A stretch of 34,129 nucleotides of DNA from a virus. The position numbers and the translations under genes were made by a program. The stretch spans positions 1 through 34,129 of IMG/VR virus record IMGVR_UViG_3300035665_002032. One strand, written 5' to 3'. Of the stretch, positions 19,896 through 25,889 are shown piece after piece; within the stretch, counting starts at the first letter, position 1; each line of letters opens with the position of its first letter. Under the pieces are notes generated by a model that saw nothing but the letters and a program-made list of their open reading frames with translations, ran no database searches and was not told the origin of the DNA.

Positions 19896-20464
19896 GGTAA
19901 CCCTTCAAAGATTGTTGGCCAAAGACGTTCAAATGCGTGTGCATACCCATCAATATCTGTGTCATGAAATCTTATAGCTTTTTCGTAAAACTCAATAGGA
20001 TGCCTATGAATAGCCTCCTTGGTCACGGCAAAGATTGCTCCAGCACCAAACCAAATCGGGTGGTTAAAATCCTCCCCAAATAAAGAGTGAGCCACTTCAG
20101 GGAGCAGATTTGACCAGCAATGGTAAGGCCAGCAGCGGCATTGCAGATTATCAACTTGCAACACCCAAGAACATAGATTTTGAAATGGCTTATCTAGTCC
20201 CTCTTGGATGATTAAATGCGTTTTATCGATAAAATCAGAGCAGTGTGGGAATGGATCGCCTTGTGTGAATATTGTCACATTTGACAGTGAGTTATATCTA
20301 CTTATTATGTGGTGAAGATATGTATGGGACTCTCTGCCTATATTTTGTAATTTCACACAATCAACGTCAATCTCATCCCCTTTATTGTAAATTGTTTTTT
20401 TTGAGTCAAAAAATTTCAGCCAATCTATATTTTCGTTATATCTGGCAACTACAATTTCATTCAT
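19892..20464 (-). CDS. DUF3431-type protein, glycosyltransferase-associated
   Basis: A 190-aa protein. The start VVARYNENIDWL, the central NIGRESHTYLHHII and the TIFTQGDPFPH segment match the DUF3431 family as I remember it. That family is generally found in polysaccharide gene clusters and has no settled biochemical role. WFGAGAIFAVTKEAIHRHP near residue 145 resembles the acceptor-side loop of GT-A type transferases. It has no membrane segment. It lies three bases from the upstream glycosyltransferase-like gene and overlaps the mutase downstream, so it is part of the same cassette. A divergent glycosyltransferase is the likeliest activity. Confidence 0.7.
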   Translation of the reverse strand: MNEIVVARYNENIDWLKFFDSKKTIYNKGDEIDVDCVKLQNIGRESHTYLHHIISRYNSLSNVTIFTQGDPFPHCSDFIDKTHLIIQEGLDKPFQNLCSWVLQVDNLQCRCWPYHCWSNLLPEVAHSLFGEDFNHPIWFGAGAIFAVTKEAIHRHPIEFYEKAIRFHDTDIDGYAHAFERLWPTIFEGLP

Positions 20465-20467
20465 AGA

Positions 20468-21157
20468 TTAAAAAGTTACATTTTGAAACATATTGAGGGC
20501 AGGCATCCCCTTGAATAAATCAACAACAGACAGCTCATAACTGCCAAGCCATCCCTCTGCGGAATACTTATCCTCTGTAAACGGATTCCTCAAATTCTTG
20601 ATGTGGCTTGACTTAGCCCACCAAAAGTTCCCTGCAAAGAATGGATATCCATCTGGGTGATGCTCTTTGTACATCTGAAAGTACTCAGGGAATTCCTCTT
20701 TACACAGATAATGACACCCAACAGCATCTACACCCGGCTTCTCCAACTCCCTTATCGCTTGCGTCCAACGAACTACATTAAAGAACAGCATAGACCTAGC
20801 CCACAGTTGATTGACAATACCTCCCCTTGAAGTCCCCTTCGTATGAGCATAAAACAAGTAGCCATCATCTGTTTTGGCAAACTCCCACAGCTTTTCTAAT
20901 GTCACCCCTTCATATCCACTATCACGCTGTGCGGCAATTTGAATCTTGGGGTTCTGGTAATTATTCTGAATGTGATCAATCACAGCCTTCCGTTGTTCCG
21001 GTGATCCAATAATACCCACCTGAACAGACTCTAAATTGTCCATAAGGGCATATGCATTCAGCGTCACGAAGTGCTGATGCACAGGCAAAAGCCAGTTGTC
21101 AGCCCCTGCATAGATGTGGAAGAAATGATTAAGCTTCTTTTGGCTTGAGGACTCCAT
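20468..21157 (-). CDS. Glycosyltransferase-like protein
   Basis: A 229-aa protein. The N-terminus FFHIYAGADNW is followed by GYLFYAHTKGTS at about 100, WARSMLFFNVVRW at about 120 and FFAGNFWWAKSSHI at about 178. From memory this set occurs in small glycosyltransferases of capsule and LPS clusters that carry the YxHTKG motif. No signal peptide or membrane helix is seen. The ATG at 21157 lies 29 nt inside the end of the upstream gene. It is kept because no later in-frame ATG precedes the conserved FFHIYAG segment. The sugar donor and acceptor cannot be told from sequence alone. Adjacent glf suggests Galf as one candidate donor. Confidence 0.7.
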   Translation of the reverse strand: MESSSQKKLNHFFHIYAGADNWLLPVHQHFVTLNAYALMDNLESVQVGIIGSPEQRKAVIDHIQNNYQNPKIQIAAQRDSGYEGVTLEKLWEFAKTDDGYLFYAHTKGTSRGGIVNQLWARSMLFFNVVRWTQAIRELEKPGVDAVGCHYLCKEEFPEYFQMYKEHHPDGYPFFAGNFWWAKSSHIKNLRNPFTEDKYSAEGWLGSYELSVVDLFKGMPALNMFQNVTF

Positions 21158-22268
21158 CTTGTATTAGTTTAGGTATTCTATCTTGCATCTGATTCTCTTC
21201 GTAAATTCTTTTATATAAGTTCCCCTTCTTACAGAATATCTCCTGAAAGCAGAAGTTCTTCAAGACATAATCTTGTAGATTCTTAGCCATCCCCTCTCTC
21301 ATCTGTGGGTCGAGTATCAGTTGTTTGGTGTACTTATACCAACCCATAGGGTCATTATGCTTCACGATAAACCCATTCTCCCCATGCTTGATATGCTCTG
21401 CATAGTAGTTCATGTTGGATGCGATAATCGTCTTGCCCATCCAACCTGCTTCTACGACCTTCAACTCACTCCTTGACTTGTTGAATTCAGTCATATTCAC
21501 AGGGGCGTAGGTGACATCAACCTCGTTATATCCGTACATATAGTCATACACGGATCGAGCAGGTATTCTATTGTAATTAGGGTTTCTGCCCTTGTTGCTA
21601 AATACAGACTGATAATAATTGTACGCATCATTGTCGTTGTAACCTGCAAGAGTCACTGTATACTTCCCATTTAAAGATGTGTCATTGCACAGCTTCCTCA
21701 TCCCCTCCTCCATAAGAGCAATATCCTCAATGTGTTGCGCCCCACCAAACCATCCAAACCTTGTATATGGGGCAGGCTTATGAACAGGGACATACTGATG
21801 AAACTTATTCGGATATGGGGTGTTCTTGATGACTGTTATGTTAGGGTTTATCTCCCTGGCTCTGCTGGCAAGGTATTCCGTTGAGCAGGTTACATAGTCA
21901 GCAAGCCTTATATTCTCTTTGATAATAGCTGTTAGGTTGTTGTCTTTGTAATGCTTGTAGCTTATGTGAGCCTTGTTAAGCACCCAATAGTCATCAAGAT
22001 CGAGGACAATCTGCGCCCTACACTGCTTTAAGTTGTTCTTCGTTTCAGCAACAGCCTCAACAGACCTTGTGTCAAACACCCTGCTCACCACAAATATATC
22101 TGTGTTGTAAAAGCCCTCCTCGGCTATCTTCTCAAACCCTGTGTAGTTGACAAACTGAAAGTCTGTGCTGTTCTCTTCAAGGTATGAATTTGGCATATTT
22201 AAGCGATACAGTGCGCTTCCGGACTCCTCTTGGGTGTATATAGTGGAAACAACAATTGGCCTTCTCAT
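21129..22268 (-). CDS. GT4-like glycosyltransferase
   Basis: A 379-aa GT-B fold candidate. The N-terminal half contains DIFVVSRVF and QIVLDLDDYWVLN. The nucleotide-sugar half starts at about residue 190 with RFGWFGGAQH and ends with the GT4 signature region SELKVVEAGWMGKTIIASN, then EHIKHGENGFIV at about 315. Glutamates in the KVVEAG and HGENGF contexts correspond to the usual EX7E catalytic pattern. It leads the glycan cassette. The previous gene (nuclease-like) ends 9 nt before, so it may be read from the same transcript. Likely action: transfer of a sugar onto a host surface glycan or virion component. Confidence 0.85.
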   Translation of the reverse strand: MRRPIVVSTIYTQEESGSALYRLNMPNSYLEENSTDFQFVNYTGFEKIAEEGFYNTDIFVVSRVFDTRSVEAVAETKNNLKQCRAQIVLDLDDYWVLNKAHISYKHYKDNNLTAIIKENIRLADYVTCSTEYLASRAREINPNITVIKNTPYPNKFHQYVPVHKPAPYTRFGWFGGAQHIEDIALMEEGMRKLCNDTSLNGKYTVTLAGYNDNDAYNYYQSVFSNKGRNPNYNRIPARSVYDYMYGYNEVDVTYAPVNMTEFNKSRSELKVVEAGWMGKTIIASNMNYYAEHIKHGENGFIVKHNDPMGWYKYTKQLILDPQMREGMAKNLQDYVLKNFCFQEIFCKKGNLYKRIYEENQMQDRIPKLIQDGVLKPKEA

Positions 22269-22277
22269 ATTGCTTCT

Positions 22278-22811
22278 TTATGCGTTTAAATGATAAGTCT
22301 TAGTGTCATCTGCAATCTTGTCTATTATATAATCCAGAACGCTGTCTTCAAATAATACTGTCATAGGAAACCATACATAGACATCATCTCTCCTGTTCCT
22401 TGTTGTTAGCTTATATGGGACTATCTTACCGGAACTTATCGTTGGGGTGTCATCAGGCTTTATCTCCATCTTTATTCTTTGGTGTAGACTCTCTCTATTC
22501 ACCACTGCCCAGATGTCATTAAACTCATATGCTATTTTATCGGCACCACCAACTCCCCATCCTTTTGTTCCTGATACGTTGATGAATTCAAACACAGAGT
22601 ATTTATCCTCTACACTGCTGTCGCATCTTGAACTCCTTTTTGCTTTTATGTCTATTTTAACTCCATCAATGCTCACATCCCAATGTTCTGTTCTATCCTG
22701 CATATAGGATGCCTTTATGAATGTAGACGGCAGTCCTCTGCACAAGATGTAATCACTAACGAACCTGGTTTCCGCTAATGCCCCTAAGACTTGTTGGTTT
22801 CTTATATTCAT
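22278..22811 (-). CDS. Putative PD-(D/E)XK-like nuclease
   Basis: About 177 aa from the ATG at 22811. An alternative ATG at 22853 would add 14 residues and lengthen the overlap with the upstream gene from 56 to 98 nt. The core HWDVSIDGVKIDIKAKRS has the acidic residue followed by hydrophobic-D/E-x-K spacing of PD-(D/E)XK nucleases, and a conserved ALAETRF helix precedes it. No other domain is visible. A phage-encoded restriction-like or repair nuclease is possible, but the assignment rests only on this motif. It sits between glycan genes and a second PD-(D/E)XK protein. Confidence 0.5.
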   Translation of the reverse strand: MNIRNQQVLGALAETRFVSDYILCRGLPSTFIKASYMQDRTEHWDVSIDGVKIDIKAKRSSRCDSSVEDKYSVFEFINVSGTKGWGVGGADKIAYEFNDIWAVVNRESLHQRIKMEIKPDDTPTISSGKIVPYKLTTRNRRDDVYVWFPMTVLFEDSVLDYIIDKIADDTKTYHLNA

Positions 22812-23031
22812 TTGAACTAAATTGCATTTCTCTCCACTCTTTAACGGCATCACGCATAAACGTAAGCTCTCTCTTCACCTCCATTATATAATCTGTGCAA
22901 CGTTTCCGGGTGTATATCTCATCGACTATCGGATCCCCATTTTTATCGTGAAGATCTTCGTACAACCTTGCTGTTGAGTCGTATATATTATTGGTGGCTG
23001 ATGAGAAGTATTTAGACAGCTCCCTTTTCAT
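22756..23031 (-). CDS. Hypothetical helical phage protein
   Basis: A 91-aa, charged, mostly helical protein with no recognised motif, signal or membrane segment. Its start overlaps the end of the upstream nuclease gene by 20 nt and its end overlaps the next gene. This tight packing supports a real coding sequence. The C-terminal tail is basic (KKPTSLRGISGNQVR). Confidence 0.6.
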   Translation of the reverse strand: MKRELSKYFSSATNNIYDSTARLYEDLHDKNGDPIVDEIYTRKRCTDYIMEVKRELTFMRDAVKEWREMQFSSNEYKKPTSLRGISGNQVR

Positions 23032-23509
23032 GGGTTATGTGTTTTTGTAGTATATCCATAACTTGATCAACCTGCTTTTGGTTTTTTGGCATAAAGACCA
23101 TATAGTCAGACATATTATTGATGTAAAGATAGTGGATAAACAACTTCCATCGTATGTTAAATGAATGATTGCTTAATATAAACCCCTTTGTTTCAATGAT
23201 AAACTTATGCTTTACAGATACGAAATCTGGTGTATATGAAATTGGGAGTTGAAGGCTGCCTGTCCTATCCTTCATCAGCGTACTCTTGGCTGTTGTCTTA
23301 TAGTACAATCCTTTGTACTTAAAGCTATCTAAAAGTTGATATGAAACACCTTCGTACTGGTAGTCAATGTTCAGTTCATCTAATTTTCTAGCGCAATACG
23401 ACTCTAATTTTGACTTGTACCTCCCATCGCCTACATAGCTCCCTATAGATGACTTCCCCTTTCTTCTCCCCCCTTTGGGGGTTGAGGATCTGATTATTTT
23501 CTTTGCCAT
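23012..23509 (-). CDS. PD-(D/E)XK nuclease, T7 endonuclease I-like
   Basis: 165 aa from the ATG at 23509. The frame is open further upstream (to 23572) but that part is the 3' half of a tRNA-like gene, so I place the start at MAKKIIRSS. A basic N-terminal tail (KGGRRKGKS) leads into KSKLESYCARKLDELNIDYQYEG and then YTPDFVSVKHKFIIETKG. That is the Glu...Asp-X(n)-Glu-X-Lys arrangement of T7 endonuclease I and related Holliday-junction or resolvase-like nucleases. Probable role: resolving branched replication intermediates or degrading host DNA. The length fits this family (about 150 aa). Confidence 0.7.
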   Translation of the reverse strand: MAKKIIRSSTPKGGRRKGKSSIGSYVGDGRYKSKLESYCARKLDELNIDYQYEGVSYQLLDSFKYKGLYYKTTAKSTLMKDRTGSLQLPISYTPDFVSVKHKFIIETKGFILSNHSFNIRWKLFIHYLYINNMSDYMVFMPKNQKQVDQVMDILQKHITHEKGAV

Positions 23510-23514
23510 TTTAG

Positions 23515-23609
23515 TACCGAGGTGGGAGTCGAACCCACATTTACAACTTCTGTTTACGGTCGGGGTGCGCACTCCCTAATTGTCGTTTTACCACTTAAAC
23601 TACTTCGGT
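23515..23609 (-). tRNA. tRNA-like gene with an oversized anticodon loop
   Basis: About 95 nt. The D arm is perfect (GTTT/AAAC around a GG-containing loop) and so is the T arm (GTGGG-TTCGACT-CCCAC). The acceptor stem is ACCGAA against TCGGT, with one base missing or mismatched on the 3' side. ACAAT pairs with GTTGT in the anticodon-stem position, but the loop between them is about 31 nt instead of 7 and contains a self-pairing GGGAGTGCGCACCCC. I cannot assign an anticodon. It could be a degenerate tRNA, a tRNA with a small insertion, or a tRNA mimic. CCA is not encoded. Confidence 0.55.
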
Positions 23610-23651
23610 TTTTTCTAATATCATTTTGTTGGCGTCAACGAAATGGTTTTG

Positions 23652-23722
23652 TGGCCATGGCAGGATTCGAACCTGCAATAAACCCCGCCATTGGGGTGTG
23701 TGTGCCTTTCCACCACATAGCC
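23652..23722 (-). tRNA. tRNA-like gene, anticodon not assignable
   Basis: 71 nt. The acceptor stem GGCTATG/CATGGCC pairs along all 7 bp (one G-T) and the T arm GCAGG-TTCGAAT-CCTGC is perfect. The D region pairs poorly, with a CACACACAC run. ACCCC can pair with GGGGT, but this leaves a 6-nt loop AATGGC. The 7-nt alternative gives TGG (Pro) at positions 34-36, with A instead of U at 33 and one stem mismatch. The identity is therefore left open. Confidence 0.6.
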
Positions 23723-23725
23723 TTG

Positions 23726-23797
23726 TAGTCAGGACAGGATTCGAACCTGTATTTGCAGGCCCTTTCGAGCCCGTGGTTACCATTACGCCACCTGACT
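23726..23797 (-). tRNA. tRNA-like gene with non-standard anticodon arm
   Basis: 72 nt. The acceptor stem AGTCAGG/CCTGACT is a perfect 7 bp with discriminator A, and the T arm ACAGG-TTCGAAT-CCTGT is perfect. The D loop carries the usual AATGGTA. The best anticodon stem is CGGGC/GCCTG, closing an 8-nt loop TCGAAAGG. No 7-nt loop with U33 fits. The decoded codon is not assigned. A Bacteroidota -7 promoter element lies 7 nt upstream of the mature 5' end. Confidence 0.6.
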
Positions 23798-23804
23798 ATT
23801 TACA

Positions 23805-23812
23805 CAAATATA
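23805..23812 (-). promoter_or_regulatory. Bacteroidota -7 promoter element for the tRNA cluster
   Basis: Read on the minus strand this is TATATTTG, a perfect TAnnTTTG. It ends 7 nt before the first base of the leading tRNA-like gene, so transcription would start at or just before the mature 5' end. No good -33 TTTG is seen at 19-21 nt spacing. Confidence 0.5.
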
Positions 23813-23814
23813 CA

Positions 23815-24006
23815 CTACTTCTCCCCAATTTCCCCCTTCAGCTTCTCGACGTAGACCGCTGCATCCATCAACTCCTCCTGCAGGTGTTGCAGCCATTGCA
23901 TCAGCGTCAGGTCATCGCGCTCCATCGTTGTGCCGTACTTGCGCTTGCCCTGTTCCGCTCTTGTCCTAAATTGGTCAATAACTGACTCGACTATCTTATC
24001 GCTCAT
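23815..24006 (-). CDS. Small MazG/DUF-type phage protein
   Basis: A 63-aa helical protein with R-x-E-x-GK-x-KYG near residues 16-25 and WLQHLQEELMDAAVYVEKL at 43-60. The EExxDAxxY helix recalls the metal-binding helix of small MazG-like and related phage nucleotide pyrophosphohydrolases, but the protein is too short to be a complete classical enzyme and could work as an oligomer. It overlaps the RyR-domain gene upstream by 11 nt. Base composition is GC-richer than that of the replication genes further right. Confidence 0.6.
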   Translation of the reverse strand: MSDKIVESVIDQFRTRAEQGKRKYGTTMERDDLTLMQWLQHLQEELMDAAVYVEKLKGEIGEK

Positions 24007-24355
24007 GATTGTCTTTTAGCGCGTTCACAATTGCGCAAAATAAAGCGTCTTTTTTTTGCTGAAATTCAGGTAATTGCTCGAATGGGACGATACAAGGGTG
24101 CGTTTTTTTAACGGTATCCTTTACCTCCCCATACACCCACCCATCTGAAATCTTTTCCTGCATCCATGCGTTATGCTGTGCATCTTCTTTTGCGTCAGGG
24201 TTGTTTAATTTAAAGGCAACACCAGAAATGGCGCTGTCTCGCTGCCATTGTTCGGCATCATCCCAATGACTTTGACTAAAGTCCCCGTTTGCTTGGCACC
24301 ATACTCTATTAGCCTCATGGCATGCCTTGGCGATATACTCTATTTTTTTATCCAT
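23996..24355 (-). CDS. RyR-domain protein
   Basis: A 119-aa protein covering essentially one RyR domain: KACHEANRVWCQANGD, WDDAEQWQRDSAISGV, DGWVYGEVKD and KTHPCIVPFEQLP are the conserved blocks. RyR repeats are best known from ryanodine receptors, and stand-alone copies are common in Bacteroidota genomes and phages, where they are thought to bind nucleotide-like ligands. No membrane segment is present. It lies in a compact minus-strand row with a small MazG/DUF protein and a DNA methyltransferase, a setting that suggests a link with nucleotide or DNA modification. Confidence 0.8.
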   Translation of the reverse strand: MDKKIEYIAKACHEANRVWCQANGDFSQSHWDDAEQWQRDSAISGVAFKLNNPDAKEDAQHNAWMQEKISDGWVYGEVKDTVKKTHPCIVPFEQLPEFQQKKDALFCAIVNALKDNHER

Positions 24356-24365
24356 TTTCAGTTAT

Positions 24366-24653
24366 TTAGGCAAACAAAAATTGGTGCAGTTCCTCCACCG
24401 TGCGGCATACTTCATTGCCATCCTTGTCCCACATCTGTAAATCCTCACGCCTGCCGAAATCCTTCTCGTACATCCACCAACATAAAGTTTCGTACTGGTC
24501 TTCATTTAAGACGTGCTTCAACAAAATGCTGATGACTTCCTGTTTTGGCTCATCGAACTCGGATAAGTCGATGCCAAGTTTGTAGGCATCCATTTTACGC
24601 TTGTAATCCGTATCTATAAGGTTCAGCAGGTTTTGTAGTTCAGTTAGGGTCAT
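24366..24653 (-). CDS. Hypothetical phage protein
   Basis: A 95-aa acidic helical protein with two Trp-containing segments (LCWWMYEKDFG and LQMWDKDGN). No known motif, signal peptide or membrane helix is recognised. Its ATG overlaps the stop of the upstream methyltransferase (ATGA), so it is probably translationally coupled to that gene. A methyltransferase accessory role is possible on position alone. Confidence 0.6.
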   Translation of the reverse strand: MTLTELQNLLNLIDTDYKRKMDAYKLGIDLSEFDEPKQEVISILLKHVLNEDQYETLCWWMYEKDFGRREDLQMWDKDGNEVCRTVEELHQFLFA

Positions 24654-25858
24654 TGCTGTGCGTGTTTAATTCGTGCCTGTGCTATTGCGACGTACTCGGC
24701 CTCGCGTTCAATGCCGATGAAGCTAAAGCCTTCGAGTGCCGCCGCTTTGCCTGTGCTTCCTGATCCCATAAACGGATCGAGGACGATTCCATCGGGTGGC
24801 GTTACGAGCCTGCACAGGTATCGCATCAGGTCGGTGGGTTTGACGGTGGGGTGAAAATTGGTTCGCATCGGGTGATTAGTAGGCTTCCCTTCTCTTGTTT
24901 CAATTCCCGACATCGCACCCGCCTTGCGTTGTTCCATCCCCTCGCACCCCTCATCCCTGTCGCGTTTGCTTGCCTTGGCGCAGTAGAAGAACCGCGCGGC
25001 GGAGCCTGAATCGCCATAGGTTTCGGATAGCGGGTGTTCTTCATCAAACTTGCCGTAAATGCCATTTGGAGAGCCGTTTGTTGTTCTGTTATTCCAAGGC
25101 CCCATTTTACCACTCTTGGTATCAGGAAACAACCCCACCACCTCCTCGCTTCCATCGTGGATGAAGTTGGCAGGCCAGCGGCCGAGTGCAGTTGTTGTGC
25201 CAATTTTCGGGTCGCTTACTTTATAGTTAGCCGTACCGCTCCAATTAGTTGTCCTTTCCTCCGTCCCCACCCTACACCCATCCACGTTAATCGCACCCGT
25301 GCCGTGTTGCAGTACGTTCTCCGCTACCGTGCCAATCAAGGGCTTCCGCGCCACCGTTATCGGCTCAAGTGCGGGTTTTAACGCAGTGCCCCAGCCTTCC
25401 CATTGCTTCGCTTCGGGGGTGGCGGGGTCAGAATATATATATTCGGTTGCAGTTGCCTGCCCATATCGCGCGTTATGTATATTTCCTGCATGGTGTTTTT
25501 TTGTCCCCACCACCTTTCGCTCCGCTCCTGCCGCCTTATCAATCGCCTTGCTCACATCCAGCGACTTCGGAAACCCCGACCCGTACACCCAAGCAATCAT
25601 ATCGCGTATCTCAAACCCAGCGTCCTCAATCCTTACCGCCATTCGGTGCTGTGTCCTCGTGCCAGCAAAAGCCAGCAGATGCCCGCCAGGCTTCAACACC
25701 CGAAGGCACTCCGCCCACACTTCAACGCTCGGAACATCGTAGTCCCACTTCTTGCCCATAAACGACAGGCCATACGGCGGATCAGTCACGACAGCATCAA
25801 CGCTGCAATCAGGCATAGAACGCAAGACCTCAAGGCAATCGCCGTGTATCAGTTCAGT
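24650..25858 (-). CDS. Beta-class DNA N6-adenine or N4-cytosine methyltransferase
   Basis: 402 aa from the ATG at 25858; a TTG seven codons earlier is disfavoured. The catalytic motif IV DPPY is at residues 27-30, followed by GLSFMGKKWD. The SAM-binding motif DPFMGSGSTG is at about 361-370, preceded by HPTVKP and LCRLVTPP. This order (DPPY first, FxGxG last, target-recognition region between) defines the beta class. It methylates exocyclic amino groups; the recognition site cannot be read from sequence. No cognate restriction nuclease is adjacent, so protection of phage DNA is the likely role. It is conspicuously GC-rich compared with the neighbouring primase gene, suggesting later acquisition. 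Confidence 0.9.
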   Translation of the reverse strand, partial: TELIHGDCLEVLRSMPDCSVDAVVTDPPYGLSFMGKKWDYDVPSVEVWAECLRVLKPGGHLLAFAGTRTQHRMAVRIEDAGFEIRDMIAWVYGSGFPKSLDVSKAIDKAAGAERKVVGTKKHHAGNIHNARYGQATATEYIYSDPATPEAKQWEGWGTALKPALEPITVARKPLIGTVAENVLQHGTGAINVDGCRVGTEERTTNWSGTANYKVSDPKIGTTTALGRWPANFIHDGSEEVVGLFPDTKSGKMGPWNNRTTNGSPNGIYGKFDEEHPLSETYGDSGSAARFFYCAKASKRDRDEGCEGMEQRKAGAMSGIETREGKPTNHPMRTNFHPTVKPTDLMRYLCRLVTPPDGIVLDPFMGSGSTGKAAALEGFSFIGIEREAEYVAIAQARIKHAQQ

Positions 25859-25876
25859 CATTGAATTTAATTTGTG

Positions 25877-25884
25877 CAAATCTA
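25877..25884 (-). promoter_or_regulatory. Bacteroidota -7 promoter element upstream of the methyltransferase
   Basis: On the minus strand this reads TAGATTTG (TAnnTTTG). The methyltransferase ATG is 18 nt downstream. The -33 position shows only a weak match. It would drive the row of genes from the methyltransferase to the small MazG/DUF-type protein separately from the primase gene. Confidence 0.5.
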
Positions 25885-25889
25885 ATTAA

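Noticed and set aside
23522-23985. Short proteins predicted across the tRNA-like cluster on both strands
   Set aside because: They translate T-arm and acceptor sequences (GFEPA, GVEPTF, TGSNPV), a well-known artefact over tRNA genes.
25299-25864. Several long + strand frames opposite the DNA methyltransferase
   Set aside because: GC-rich DNA lowers stop frequency on the opposite strand. The products are low-complexity Pro/Arg/Ser-rich without motifs.
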